Below, piece by piece: positions 1 through 9,706 of a stretch of DNA of 64,000 nt (position 1 is its first letter; every line of letters begins with the position of its first letter). The stretch covers positions 62,001 through 126,000 of the forward strand of contig NZ_PCDP01000029.1 of NCBI RefSeq assembly GCF_003240585.1, in the 5' to 3' direction. A program made the translations under genes and the position numbers. Origin of the DNA: Arminella tubonensis. GTDB taxonomy: Bacteria; Pseudomonadota; Alphaproteobacteria; Rhizobiales; Rhizobiaceae. Below the pieces are notes generated by a model. That model made no database searches, was not told the DNA's origin, and saw only the letters and a list, made by a program, of their open reading frames with translations.

Positions 1-675
1 GAGCCACCACTTCAACGGCACCCTGCCGTAATGTTTTCGAACGGTCGCAATAGCCTCTCGGTAATGGCGCACTCGCTGGGTTTTCGTCTTTGTGCTTTCG
101 TGGACGCGATTTACCGCGAGGTAATCATCCACGAAGCGAGGAGGCCCACATTCCTTATAGAGTCTCCACCACAGATCGTAATCCATCGTCATATGGAGGT
201 TAGGATCGAGCCCGCCCACCTTCTGCCATGCAGCACGCTGAATGACCGTGGCAGGTTGCGAAATAATGCAACGCAACGCCAAGCGCCTTTCAGTGAATGG
301 CTCTACCCATACGGGCCTCCGTGCTTGTGTCTTTTGAATAAAATTCCAGCAACGGCCATACGCCATAGCCGAACGCGGGCTCTGTTCGGCGGCTTGAACA
401 AGCCTCGAAAGGCTTCCGGGCAAAAGCCAGTCATCACTGTTGAGCCAACAAACATATTTGGCGTGCCCAAGCGCAATGCCTTCGTTTATGGCCGCAGCCT
501 GCCCGCCGTCAGGCTCGCTTCTATAGCCAGCGAGGCGGTGACGCCAGCTCTCGATGATCTCCATGGAGTTATCGGTCGAGCCGCCGTCCATCACAAAGAC
601 CTCGACCGAAACATCCTGTTCAAAGATTGAAGTCAATGCCTTCTCAAGATAGCGACCTTGGTTGAAGGATGGCAC
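1..675 (-). CDS. Family 2 glycosyltransferase (3' part cut by window edge)
   Basis: Reading leftwards, the protein opens with a GT-A motif block (VPSFNQGRYLEKAL), continues with DGGSTDNS and a nucleotide-sugar DxD-type motif in LNSDDWLLPG, and has the usual acceptor-side stretch around MDYDLWWRLY. It should add a sugar to the lipid-linked O-antigen at the cytoplasmic membrane. The frame is open at base 1, so the C-terminus is missing. The start is uncertain: no ATG lies upstream, GTG at 675 is the first standard start, and a CTG at 702 would overlap the fcl stop and restore the few residues usually found before the first beta strand. It is the last gene seen of the minus-strand O-antigen operon. 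Donor and linkage cannot be told from sequence. Confidence 0.85.
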   Translation of the reverse strand, partial: MPSFNQGRYLEKALTSIFEQDVSVEVFVMDGGSTDNSMEIIESWRHRLAGYRSEPDGGQAAAINEGIALGHAKYVCWLNSDDWLLPGSLSRLVQAAEQSPRSAMAYGRCWNFIQKTQARRPVWVEPFTERRLALRCIISQPATVIQRAAWQKVGGLDPNLHMTMDYDLWWRLYKECGPPRFVDDYLAVNRVHESTKTKTQRVRHYREAIATVRKHYGRVPLKWWL

Positions 676-694
676 TGCGACCGTAACAAGGGGC

Positions 695-1642
695 TCAGTC
701 AGCTTGGGCCTCGGAATTCTTTAACAGGAAGTCGGAATAGGCGAGCTTGATCCCATCGCGTAATTTTGTGCGTGCTTGCCATCCAAGCTTGCGCAAGCGT
801 TCGACGTTCAAAAGTTTGCGTGGGGTGCCATCCGGTTTGGAGCTGTCGAATACTATCTTACCGTTGAAGCCCACCACGTCCATGACAGTTTCGGCTAGTT
901 CTCGAATGGTAACATCTTGCCCCGTGCCGACGTTGAACAGGCCCTCCTCGATCTCCTCATGCTCCATCAGGAAGACGCAAGCGTCAGCCATGTCATCGAC
1001 ATAGAGGAATTCGCGCATCGGCTTGCCGGAACCCCATACTTCGTAGGTCGCATCGCCACGGATCTTAGCTTCATGCGCCTTGCGAATCAATGCGGGCAGC
1101 ACGTGACTCTTGCTAAGGTCGTAATTGTCGTTGGGGCCGTATAGATTTGTCGGCATCGCGTTGAGATATTTCGTGCCGTACTGCCGGTTATAGCTCTCGC
1201 AAAGTTTGACGCCGGCAATTTTTGCAATAGCGTATGGTTCGTTCGTTTGTTCAAGCGGACCGGTCAGAAGATACTCTTCACTTATCGGCTGAGGACAATC
1301 ACGTGGATAAATGCAGCTTGATCCGAGGAACAGCATCCGGTTTACGCCGGCTTGCCAGGCTGCATGGGTGATGTTCGCTTCGACCATCAGGTTTTGATAG
1401 AGAAATTCCGCCCGATAAACATCATTGGCGTGGATACCACCCACTTTGGCGGCCGCCATAAATATATAATCCGGGCGCTCGGCGGCCATAAACTCGGCGA
1501 CCTTTGCTTGTTGCGTCAAATCAAGCTCAGTACGCGTGCGGGTAACAACGTTTGAATACCCACCCGTATCGAGACGACGCAAAATGGCGGATCCCACCAT
1601 GCCGCGATGTCCTGCGACATAAATCTTGGCGTTCTTATTCAT
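695..1642 (-). CDS. fcl: GDP-L-fucose synthase
   Basis: At 315 residues it has the normal family length. It converts GDP-4-keto-6-deoxymannose to GDP-L-fucose by 3,5-epimerisation and NADPH reduction. The N-terminus carries the Rossmann motif GHRGMVGSA (about residues 11-19). The catalytic SSCIYP and YAIAK (Tyr-x3-Lys) follow at about 107-145. It starts 4 bases after gmd ends, so the two enzymes of the GDP-fucose pathway are made from one transcript. The product would feed the neighbouring glycosyltransferases with fucose for O-antigen. Confidence 0.95.
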   Translation of the reverse strand: MNKNAKIYVAGHRGMVGSAILRRLDTGGYSNVVTRTRTELDLTQQAKVAEFMAAERPDYIFMAAAKVGGIHANDVYRAEFLYQNLMVEANITHAAWQAGVNRMLFLGSSCIYPRDCPQPISEEYLLTGPLEQTNEPYAIAKIAGVKLCESYNRQYGTKYLNAMPTNLYGPNDNYDLSKSHVLPALIRKAHEAKIRGDATYEVWGSGKPMREFLYVDDMADACVFLMEHEEIEEGLFNVGTGQDVTIRELAETVMDVVGFNGKIVFDSSKPDGTPRKLLNVERLRKLGWQARTKLRDGIKLAYSDFLLKNSEAQAD

Positions 1643-1646
1643 TTGT

Positions 1647-2729
1647 CTACTCGTGGTATTGGTAAGTATTGAAACCGTGCTTCTTCACGACTTCATCCCG
1701 CTCTGCCGCCTTCAGGTCTTCGCGCATCATCTCGGATACGAGTTCGGAGAAGGTGATTTTAGGCGTCCATCCGAGCTTTTCCTTCGCCTTGCTGGCGTCA
1801 CCGAGCAATGTCTCGACCTCGGCAGGACGGAAATAGCGAGGGTCGACCGCAACAATGCATTTGCCTTTCGCATCGAACCCTTTTTCATCGACGCCTTTGC
1901 CAGTCCAGCGAATCTCGATCCCGATTTCCTTTGCCGCGGCATCCACAAATTCGCGGACGCTGTACTGAATGCCGGTGGCGATGACGAAGTCTTCCGGCTC
2001 CTGCTGCTGCAGCATCAACCACTGCATTTCGACATAGTCCTTGGCATGTCCCCAGTCGCGCTTCGCGTCCAGATTTCCAAGGTGCAAGCAATCCTGGAGG
2101 CCAAGTTTGATACGTGCGAGCGCTCGGGTAATCTTGCGCGTCACGAAGGTTTCGCCGCGTACCGGGCTTTCGTGATTGAACAGAATGCCATTGCAAGCGT
2201 AGATGCCATAGGCTTCACGATAGTTCACCGTGATCCAATAGGCATACAGCTTGGCAACTGCGTAAGGGCTCCGGGGGTAAAAAGGAGTTGTTTCCTTCTG
2301 TGGCGTCTCCTGCACGAGACCGTACAGTTCCGACGTGCTGGCCTGGTAGAAGCGCGTCTTTTTTTCCAGGCCGAGAATACGGATGGCCTCAAGAATCCGG
2401 AGCGCACCCAGTGCATCGGAATTGGCCGTGTATTCTGGCTCTTCAAAAGAAACGGCGACATGCGACTGAGCCGCAAGATTGTAAATCTCGTCAGGCTGAA
2501 CCGCCTGAATGATGCGGATCAGGCTGGTGGAATCGGTCAGATCACCATGATGCAAAATAAATCGACGGTTGCTCTCATGCGGGTCTACGTAGAGATGGTC
2601 GATGCGATCGGTGTTAAATAAGGACGACCGACGCTTTATCCCATGAACCTCGTAGCCCTTGTTCAGCAAAAGCTCGGCGAGGTAGGAGCCATCCTGACCG
2701 GTGACACCAGTAATGAGTACTTTTTTCAC
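1647..2729 (-). CDS. gmd: GDP-mannose 4,6-dehydratase
   Basis: This 360-residue protein begins with the family motif [16 protein letters not shown], with the RRSS NADP-binding stretch after it. It contains STSELYG and [10 protein letters not shown] (catalytic Thr/Ser, Glu, Tyr-x3-Lys) and the substrate-binding block [15 protein letters not shown]. It makes GDP-4-keto-6-deoxy-D-mannose, the substrate of the adjacent Fcl. It lies 20 bases after the upstream Gmd paralogue and 4 bases before fcl. The length and every catalytic residue look intact. Confidence 0.95.
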   Translation of the reverse strand: MKKVLITGVTGQDGSYLAELLLNKGYEVHGIKRRSSLFNTDRIDHLYVDPHESNRRFILHHGDLTDSTSLIRIIQAVQPDEIYNLAAQSHVAVSFEEPEYTANSDALGALRILEAIRILGLEKKTRFYQASTSELYGLVQETPQKETTPFYPRSPYAVAKLYAYWITVNYREAYGIYACNGILFNHESPVRGETFVTRKITRALARIKLGLQDCLHLGNLDAKRDWGHAKDYVEMQWLMLQQQEPEDFVIATGIQYSVREFVDAAAKEIGIEIRWTGKGVDEKGFDAKGKCIVAVDPRYFRPAEVETLLGDASKAKEKLGWTPKITFSELVSEMMREDLKAAERDEVVKKHGFNTYQYHE

Positions 2730-2749
2730 GATTTTTATCTCTACCTAAT

Positions 2750-3838
2750 TTACACGAAATGCTGCAGTCGACGTATTTGAGCCTTGACCATACGCCCTAC
2801 CATCTCTTCGAAGCCGACACTAGGCTGCCATCCCAGCACATCTCTAGCCTTGGTTGGATCGGCAACCGTCTTTCTTGGCTCCAGCGGCCTGACAAGCACG
2901 GGATCGCTGAATACACATTTTTTCCAGTCTCGGCCAACGCTTTGATAGGCTACCTCACATAAATCCTGAAGAGTATGCGACAGTCCCGTTCCGATAATGA
3001 AGTCTGTTGGCTGGTCCTGTTGCAAAATCATCCACATTGCGCGGACAAAATCCGGCGCATAACCCCAGTCGCGCGACACTTGCAGATTTCCCAGTGCCAG
3101 CTTGCCATCCTCGACGATGGGCCGGCCCCGCTCGTTGCGATCCGGAGAATTGGTAATTTCCAGCGCCTGACACGCTGCCCCGTACGCGACCTTCTGTGGC
3201 AGGAAATGCAGGGGCCGCCGCTCGCTTTCGTGATTGAAGAGGATGCCGCTGGCAATATACATATTGTAACTGTCGCGGTAGATGCCTGCCATCTGATGAG
3301 CATAGACCTTGGCAGCGGCGTAGGGGTTCACGGGATTGAAGGGCGTGTGCTCGTCCTGGCGCTCCACATGGGTCTGGCCAAACATTTCAGACGAAGAAGC
3401 ATGATATATCCGCGCGAGGGGGCAGTTATGCCGAACCGCCTCGAAGAGCCTTACTGCCGCCAATCCATTGACCAGCAGCGTTTCCGGCGCCCGAGACCAG
3501 GATTCTCCGGGGCGCGACTGGGAGGCGAGATTGTAGATCTCGTCGGGCTTTGCGTCCTGCACGGCCGTCGCGAGGTCGATCCCTTCAGAAACATCTCCAA
3601 ACAGAATCTCGATTTTGCCGGTGAGATGACTGGCGCAATTCGCCCTGTACCAGCTTTCCTGCCGTGCCAAACCGAAGACCTTGTAGCCTTTTTCGAGCAG
3701 GAGCTCAGCCAGATAGGAACCGTCCTGGCCTGTCACGCCTGTGATCAATGCGCGTTTGGCCGGTGCGTCCGTATCACTTTCCATCTCGACGGGCTTGCTC
3801 AACTGAAGCCTCTGCGAAGGGTTGATGATCTGCGCCAC
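2750..3838 (-). CDS. Gmd-family NAD-dependent epimerase/dehydratase (second copy)
   Basis: This is a second GDP-mannose dehydratase-like short-chain enzyme of 362 residues. It has [16 protein letters not shown] near residue 33, SSSEMFG, NPYAAAKVYAHQ and NHESERR, plus an insertion (ITNSPDRNERGRPIVEDG) absent from the downstream Gmd. It may be another 4,6-dehydratase or a 4-reductase giving GDP-rhamnose or GDP-6-deoxytalose; sequence alone does not decide. Two starts are possible. A GTG at 3838 overlaps the preceding gene by 40 bases and follows AGGAAGG at very short spacing. An ATG at 3784 leaves no overlap and begins just before the Rossmann strand. It belongs to the O-antigen operon. Confidence 0.85.
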   Translation of the reverse strand: MAQIINPSQRLQLSKPVEMESDTDAPAKRALITGVTGQDGSYLAELLLEKGYKVFGLARQESWYRANCASHLTGKIEILFGDVSEGIDLATAVQDAKPDEIYNLASQSRPGESWSRAPETLLVNGLAAVRLFEAVRHNCPLARIYHASSSEMFGQTHVERQDEHTPFNPVNPYAAAKVYAHQMAGIYRDSYNMYIASGILFNHESERRPLHFLPQKVAYGAACQALEITNSPDRNERGRPIVEDGKLALGNLQVSRDWGYAPDFVRAMWMILQQDQPTDFIIGTGLSHTLQDLCEVAYQSVGRDWKKCVFSDPVLVRPLEPRKTVADPTKARDVLGWQPSVGFEEMVGRMVKAQIRRLQHFV

Positions 3839-6800
3839 GCCTTCCTGAGGACGGTACCTATAGCCGGTGATCGACGATCGACGACGCTGAAGACGGTGCG
3901 GGCAACACTTCTTATATTATGACGCTTACGCCTGATGCGAACAAGCTGGCTGGAGAAATGGAACATCGCTGGCAATCTATACGCACGAGGCAGTATGCGT
4001 CGGAAAGTTGCCCCACCTGCCCATGATTCATAAAGACGATAGGACCAGAGGCCATTGTAGTAGCTGTAGCTGACATAGCCGCCATGCTCTTCGCAGATAT
4101 CGAATACCTCTTCAAAGATCTTGCCACGCATAGCCAATGTCTTGGCATCTTTGTGCAAACGCGACTGTGCCAGTTTTTCAGAGGTGTGGCGAATGATGCC
4201 GCCGCCCGAAGCGATCCTCAGCCAGTAATCGTAGTCCATAGCGGTCTGCAGCTCAGCGTTGAATGGGCCGGTTCGCTCGGCAATGCGACGTCTCCAGAAC
4301 GCAGCCGGCTGGCAGACGCAGCAATCCTGCATCAGGCGTTCGAACGTGAACTCTGCTGTCGTATAGAGACCCGTTATGTTGCCATCCTCATCAATATAGT
4401 CTGCGTTGCCATAGATCATGTCGCACTCGGGATGATCGTTGAAATAGGCGACCGCCTTTTCGAGAGCGCCCGGCAACAGGATGTCGTCGGAATTGAGATA
4501 GGCGAGAATATCCCCGCCAACCTTCTGCATGCCTTTGTTAATGGCGTCGGCTTGCCCCTTATCTGGCTCCGAAATCCACCTTATCTTATCGCCGTAACTC
4601 TTGAGAATTTCGACGGTTTCATCGGTCGAAGCGCCGTCCATCACGACAAGTTCGACATTCTCATAGCTCTGCGACAAAACGCTGTCGATCGAAGCCCGGA
4701 TGAAGTGGGCATGATTACGGGTTGGCATCACGATGCTCAGGAGCGGCCGCCGTTTCTCTCGCGTTGGAGCATGCGCCACTCGATTCAGCGCGGCCCGCAG
4801 GCTGTGAGCAGGTGTTGCCCAATTGTATGCCGCGAGACGTTTCGCTGCCTTTGCGGAGAGGCACTCCCGCAACCCCTCTTCGTTGACAATCCTAGACATG
4901 AGCTGTGTCATCGCGCGGACGTCGGTCGGATCGCAGGACAGCACCGCATCTCCACCTACCTCGGGCAATGAGGCTGCATTGCTACAAAGAACAGGCGTGC
5001 CATGATTGAATGCTTCCAGCAATGGCATGCCGAAGCCCTCGAAAAGCGAGAAATAGACCAAGGCGACGGCCTCTCGGAAGAGTGCCGCCACTTGCTCGTG
5101 CGGAACAAAGCCAAGGTGTACGATGGGAAGATCTTCGAAGCCCTTGATAGCATCGATAAACCCATCCGGACTGCCCGTCAGGACCAGGCCTGTGTTCGGC
5201 GGTAATAGCGGTTGCACATCGCGAAAGGCTTCAAATAGCCGGTGGTGGTTCTTGTGCAGCCAGATATTTGCCGGCATGTAGAAGAACCGGTCAAAGGCGC
5301 GCGCCTTCTCGGGCAGGGCGCCGTCGGCGGGCTCAGCGCGAAGTTCTTCCGGCAACGCCGCCGGCATCAGGAATACATCGTCGGTGATCGTCCAGCCATT
5401 TTTCACCAATGTGGCGCGCGAGTGGTCCGTCATCGTCGCAATTGCACCGCCACAGGACAAGGCATAGGCAAAAGCGCGCCGCCTAGCTGCAAGCACATCC
5501 TTGGCGAAGAACTCTGGAAAAAATTCGTGTTGAATGTCCGGGATGACGAAAATCTGGCGTTCAAATGGAATATTCGGATGGTGCTCCTGCGGATAAGTGC
5601 GAATGATGGCCCGCACGTGCAGATACTCGCAATGGCGAGCCATCTCGCTGTAAAAAGCTACGGGGTGCTCGGCGAGCGGGACGAACTCTACATTCTCCCC
5701 CTCAAACAGGAGAGGAGGTGGCCCCGGCCGATGGAAGAGCACCACTCGATCCATTGGGTAAAGCCGGACCATCTCGCGAAGGACGCCTTTTACCCATGGC
5801 ACGATGCCACCGGACGTCCCGGCGTTCAGAGGGAAGAGATCGACGCCGATCACCAGTCGTTCGATTTCCCCGGGATGCCTCGCGATATCGTTGGCATTCT
5901 CGACCAGCCGCTCTATCCCGGATTGTAACGGTTGAGGGCGCTCAGCAAACGAGACAATTTCTATGTCACCTTCCTTGATGGGGAGCGGATTTAGTTTTGG
6001 CTGATGGGAAGTGGTTGGTCGATCCGCTCCGACTAGTCGAACTATCTTGCGAAGGACACGCTTCACCCGTCGCGTTAAACTATCGGAAGCCCCGGAGTAT
6101 CTCGGGAAAAGATCACCGAGGATCGCCGGTCGCTCCGGTTCCGCGGAGCGGCTCGTGGGCATCCCCATGGTATTCACACTTAGTCGTTGCATATCAGATT
6201 GGACGGCACACCAAAACTCGTGAAGCGCGCTTTGGACATCGCCTTTGAACAGGGAAGGATCCGATTTCATCGCGTTCACTAGCGTGTCCAGCCAATAAGA
6301 CACTGCACCATGGGTCGTCGCCTTACCGCTATAGCGCTCTGCCATTAGGCGCAATTCCTCGGCCCGACGAAAACCTCCGTTCGCCGTCAACGTTGCGCCC
6401 CATTCGCGGGACGCCGCTAACGGCACATCGATAGTCGCGGGCGGAGCTAATTCCGCAAGGCGAATCCAGAGCTCCCAATCGAAACTCCAGCGCAAATCGA
6501 TGTTTAACCCGCCCGCCTCCTTCAGAACTTTCGGGTTCATGAAAGTCGCAGGCTGCAGGATATAATCCAGCCCCTCAATCAATGCATCACGATTGTAGAT
6601 TATTGGGCCGGGATTGAAGACTGCTTTTGTCTTACCGGCCTCATCCACGCGAAGGCCGTTGCCGAACCAGAAGCTCGCGTCGGGTTTCTCCCGCCACTTG
6701 GCGGCCAGTTCCTCAAACGCGCCAGGTAGGTAGAAATCGTCCGCATTCAGCCACGCTACGATATCACCAGTGCACTTTGCCAAGCCTTTGTTGATGGCGT

Positions 6801-7026
6801 GGGCGGCACCACTATCGCGTTCGCTCACGAAACTTGTCAACTGATCGTTACGCTTCAAAATCTCCAAAGAGTCATCGGTCGATCCGCCATCGATGACAAA
6901 ATGCTCAAGGTTTCCCCAATTCTGGGCAGCGACCGAGTCAAGGCACTGTTGCAGAAAGCGTCCTTGGTTCAGCGACGGGGTAACGATCGAGATTTTTGGT
7001 GGCTGGCTGGAAGACTGCATGATCAA
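3799..7026 (-). CDS. Three-domain glycosyltransferase (GT2-GT4-GT2)
   Basis: This 1075-residue polypeptide holds three glycosyltransferase units. Residues about 8-240 are a GT-A fold with SLNQGRFLQQCLDS, DGGSTDDS and LNADDFYLPG. Residues about 390-740 are a GT-B family 4 unit with PANIWLHKNHHRLFEAF and the donor-binding FEGFGMPLLEAFNHGTPVL. Residues about 765-1000 are a second GT-A unit with PTRNHAHFIRASIDS, DGASTDET and LNSDDILLPG. The tail is very basic. Such fusions build consecutive linkages of a repeat unit at the cytoplasmic membrane. It overlaps the methyltransferase stop by 4 bases (ATGA), so the two are translationally coupled. Confidence 0.92.
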   Translation of the reverse strand: MIMQSSSQPPKISIVTPSLNQGRFLQQCLDSVAAQNWGNLEHFVIDGGSTDDSLEILKRNDQLTSFVSERDSGAAHAINKGLAKCTGDIVAWLNADDFYLPGAFEELAAKWREKPDASFWFGNGLRVDEAGKTKAVFNPGPIIYNRDALIEGLDYILQPATFMNPKVLKEAGGLNIDLRWSFDWELWIRLAELAPPATIDVPLAASREWGATLTANGGFRRAEELRLMAERYSGKATTHGAVSYWLDTLVNAMKSDPSLFKGDVQSALHEFWCAVQSDMQRLSVNTMGMPTSRSAEPERPAILGDLFPRYSGASDSLTRRVKRVLRKIVRLVGADRPTTSHQPKLNPLPIKEGDIEIVSFAERPQPLQSGIERLVENANDIARHPGEIERLVIGVDLFPLNAGTSGGIVPWVKGVLREMVRLYPMDRVVLFHRPGPPPLLFEGENVEFVPLAEHPVAFYSEMARHCEYLHVRAIIRTYPQEHHPNIPFERQIFVIPDIQHEFFPEFFAKDVLAARRRAFAYALSCGGAIATMTDHSRATLVKNGWTITDDVFLMPAALPEELRAEPADGALPEKARAFDRFFYMPANIWLHKNHHRLFEAFRDVQPLLPPNTGLVLTGSPDGFIDAIKGFEDLPIVHLGFVPHEQVAALFREAVALVYFSLFEGFGMPLLEAFNHGTPVLCSNAASLPEVGGDAVLSCDPTDVRAMTQLMSRIVNEEGLRECLSAKAAKRLAAYNWATPAHSLRAALNRVAHAPTREKRRPLLSIVMPTRNHAHFIRASIDSVLSQSYENVELVVMDGASTDETVEILKSYGDKIRWISEPDKGQADAINKGMQKVGGDILAYLNSDDILLPGALEKAVAYFNDHPECDMIYGNADYIDEDGNITGLYTTAEFTFERLMQDCCVCQPAAFWRRRIAERTGPFNAELQTAMDYDYWLRIASGGGIIRHTSEKLAQSRLHKDAKTLAMRGKIFEEVFDICEEHGGYVSYSYYNGLWSYRLYESWAGGATFRRILPRAYRLPAMFHFSSQLVRIRRKRHNIRSVARTVFSVVDRRSPAIGTVLRKAWRRSSTLRRGFS

Positions 7027-8060
7027 CTATTTATTTCCCGCACAGAGGCTTGCAATTCACGGATCATCCTGGTCAGCGTATTAATTTGCTCCAGCCTGTC
7101 AGCTCTATCGGCATCGATGATCTTAATCTGCTCGCTCAATGTGTTGATTTGATCGAGCCGCTCGGCGCGATCGGCGTCTATCACCTTGATGCGGCTGTCC
7201 AGATCAAGCATCGCCTGAACAAATCGGCCAGTCGGTCTTGATGCAAGTGCATCTTGCCCGCTATCATCGGAAAGTGCCTCTATTGGCTGTCTTCCGACGA
7301 GGAAAAACATATCATACTGATAGAATACAGGGGGCTCGAACACTAGATTGTCTGCACCTAAGCGATTGAAAAGACGCTTTACTGACGATTTCGTAAAGAG
7401 ATATACATGCTCGTCAGGCTGAAGCATTTTAAGGAAGGCACCTTGCGAAGCAGTCAGCTCTTCGAATGTCATTTCCTCTTTGAACTCCGGTGTTTGAATA
7501 ATGAGCATACCTTCAGGCTTCAACAGGCCCAATGCGTGTCTCATGGTCCCTTCCGGATCGGGCAAATGTTCAAGCACATCCATCAAAACAACGAGATCAA
7601 AACTTCCCGGGATAAGGTTCAGATTTTCCGCGGGGCCGAGTGCTATCGGAACATCGAATGTCTTTTGTCCGAATTCCACGACCCAAGGGCTCAACTCCAC
7701 TCCAGACGCATCATAACCCGCCTGGCGCATCAATCCCACGAAACTCCCGTGCGAACAGCCTAGTTCAAGCACATTTGCGGGCGGCACCTGGTACCTGAGG
7801 AGCGTTCTTAACCAGTGCAGATTTCGATCCGTCAGATCACTGCGGGCACGACCGAAGATATTCGCAAAGCCTAAATCTTCGCTTTGGTGCTCAAGCCAGT
7901 ATTGCTTTCCATAGAAATCCTTATCGTCGTCTGAAACCTGAAGTTCCTTGTCCGACAAGCCACCCACCGAGACGAGTGTGCCGCACTCTTCACATCTTCC
8001 ATATTCAGCATTGAACGGCAGAAGCTCGTTATTGCCGCACCAGCAAATTCGCTTATACAT
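7023..8060 (-). CDS. SAM-dependent methyltransferase with coiled-coil tail
   Basis: The protein has 345 residues. The N-terminal 35 residues carry CWC and CEEC pairs that look like a small zinc ribbon. A class I methyltransferase domain follows (LELGCSHGSFVGLM at about 100-113 as the SAM-binding loop, then VVLMDVLEHLPDP). The last 60 residues are a coiled coil made of two near-identical copies of a 21-residue unit (IDADRAERLDQINTL and IDADRADRLEQINTL). In an O-antigen operon this is most likely a sugar O-methyltransferase, possibly capping the chain, with the coil acting as oligomerisation or length-measuring stalk. That role is inferred. It couples to the next gene by ATGA. Confidence 0.85.
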   Translation of the reverse strand: MYKRICWCGNNELLPFNAEYGRCEECGTLVSVGGLSDKELQVSDDDKDFYGKQYWLEHQSEDLGFANIFGRARSDLTDRNLHWLRTLLRYQVPPANVLELGCSHGSFVGLMRQAGYDASGVELSPWVVEFGQKTFDVPIALGPAENLNLIPGSFDLVVLMDVLEHLPDPEGTMRHALGLLKPEGMLIIQTPEFKEEMTFEELTASQGAFLKMLQPDEHVYLFTKSSVKRLFNRLGADNLVFEPPVFYQYDMFFLVGRQPIEALSDDSGQDALASRPTGRFVQAMLDLDSRIKVIDADRAERLDQINTLSEQIKIIDADRADRLEQINTLTRMIRELQASVREINS

Positions 8061-8272
8061 TACTTGGTTTTCCTAGCACTGAATACTGTCTCACTCCCGT
8101 CAGTCCGTCGTACCGCGGAACACCGCTGGGAAGTTAATGTTAAGTGAAAGAGTGGAAACTTTATGTCGCCAATGTCCCTTCACGGTTCACATCCTTTGGG
8201 CCAATCTGCGTTGTTGTATCCATCGCAGTGGCACAGCGCTTTCCCAAGGCGCAAATCTTGTTATCCGCCCGA

Positions 8273-9706
8273 TCACTCTGTGGCAACGGCGTCAAAGGCA
8301 TATTCGAACGCTCCAGGTAGATCAGCCACACCATGATGAGTGAGAGGTGCGCCATCGTGCACACGGCGCCAGCCGACCGCTATGACGCCGGCCTTAGGCA
8401 AATGGCAAACGCGGGATATGTGAGAAAAAATCCTCTCATGATTGAAGTTTGCCATCTCATGATATGTTTTCGCATCAATTGTGGCTAGGCCTAGCTCAAA
8501 GCTGTATTCTCCAAGTTCAAGCTTCAGCTCGACGCTCTGGCGGCAGCGAACGAGCGTGCCGGCCGGCAGATGTTGCGGCGTTTTGGTGCTGTATTCGAGT
8601 GATCCTTTACCGTGCACGTTGATCCCTCTTTCGTTCTGCAGAACCACACCGGCAAGCGGAATTGCGATCGGATCCGACAAAAGGAACTCGTAACAGAAAA
8701 CCGCGGTTTCGCCCTGGGCGAAGCTGGCGCAGCGATTTCCTGATGTGTCAAAAACCCCATAGCGGGTGCATCGTGCCGAGCCATTGCCAACTTGGTTGAC
8801 CGACTCCGCATTGACGAACGCGGTATCCTCTGGCCAGAAATCCGCTCGGGTCGCACTTGGCAAAGTGACAGGGCGTGTAATAGATGCGTCAACCGGCGCT
8901 GCGCCGATGCGTTCTGCCAACTTGGGCTGATGCAACTGATAATAGCGCTTGGCCGCTTCCGTCGATTCTCCGACGAACAACGCTTCGCCATGATCGAGCA
9001 AAATCGCCCGATCGCAGAATTGCTCGATGTCGGTCATGGCGTGCGAAACAAGCAGTATAGCCGCACCTGAATCTCGCAGGGCTTCGAGCCGCGCATAACA
9101 TTTCTGCCGGAAAAACACGTCTCCAACCGCGAGCGCCTCATCGATGATGACGATGGATGCATCGATGTGTGCCTGGACCGCGAATGCCAGTCGCACAAAC
9201 ATGCCGCTCGAATAACTCTTCACTGGCTGCTCGATAAAATCCCCGATATCGGCAAACTCGACGATACGGTCGTAGCGCTCTTCGATCTGCCGCTGGCTGA
9301 GGCCAAGAATTCGCGCATTGAGAAAGACGTTATCGCGGCCGCTGAACTCGGGATTGAACCCACTTCCGAGTTCGAGCAACGCAGCAATTCGGCCATCGAC
9401 TTTAACGTCTCCGGAGGTCGGTGACAGCGTACCCGCCAGTATTTGCAGCAGCGTACTTTTGCCACTCCCGTTGCGGCCGATTATGCCAAGCGTCTCACCG
9501 GGCTTCACCTGGAACGAGATATCGCGCAATGCCCAGAATTCGCGATGGTAAGTCGGCGGATTTTCCGGTTTTGCCAATTTCAATCGACCGGCCAAACCGT
9601 GGAGACGGGGAATGACCAGTTGCCTCAGACGATCACGCGGATGATCGTAGATATCGTAACGCTTGCTGAGATTCTTAACATCGATGACGGCTTTGTCAGA
9701 GTACAT
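8273..9706 (-). CDS. wzt: O-antigen ABC exporter ATPase Wzt
   Basis: The nucleotide-binding half has GRNGSGKSTLL (Walker A), the YSSGMFVRLAFA signature and IVIIDEALAVGD (Walker B). The C-terminal half, about residues 310-470, is the beta-rich carbohydrate-binding domain typical of Wzt proteins that recognise a modified O-chain terminus. That fits with a methyltransferase in the same operon. I start at the ATG at 9706 (MYSDKAVIDVKNLSKRY, 477 residues), because the residues further upstream in the same frame are out-of-frame wzm sequence. This start overlaps the wzm stop by 11 bases. Together with Wzm it moves finished O-antigen across the inner membrane. Confidence 0.92.
   Translation of the reverse strand: MYSDKAVIDVKNLSKRYDIYDHPRDRLRQLVIPRLHGLAGRLKLAKPENPPTYHREFWALRDISFQVKPGETLGIIGRNGSGKSTLLQILAGTLSPTSGDVKVDGRIAALLELGSGFNPEFSGRDNVFLNARILGLSQRQIEERYDRIVEFADIGDFIEQPVKSYSSGMFVRLAFAVQAHIDASIVIIDEALAVGDVFFRQKCYARLEALRDSGAAILLVSHAMTDIEQFCDRAILLDHGEALFVGESTEAAKRYYQLHQPKLAERIGAAPVDASITRPVTLPSATRADFWPEDTAFVNAESVNQVGNGSARCTRYGVFDTSGNRCASFAQGETAVFCYEFLLSDPIAIPLAGVVLQNERGINVHGKGSLEYSTKTPQHLPAGTLVRCRQSVELKLELGEYSFELGLATIDAKTYHEMANFNHERIFSHISRVCHLPKAGVIAVGWRRVHDGAPLTHHGVADLPGAFEYAFDAVATE

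Noticed and set aside
31..630. Plus-strand open frame of 199 codons at the left edge
   Set aside because: It is antisense to a clear GT2 glycosyltransferase whose motifs run through the same bases on the minus strand.
1626..2621. Plus-strand frame of 331 codons
   Set aside because: It lies antisense to gmd, which has all its catalytic motifs; the plus frame resembles no family.
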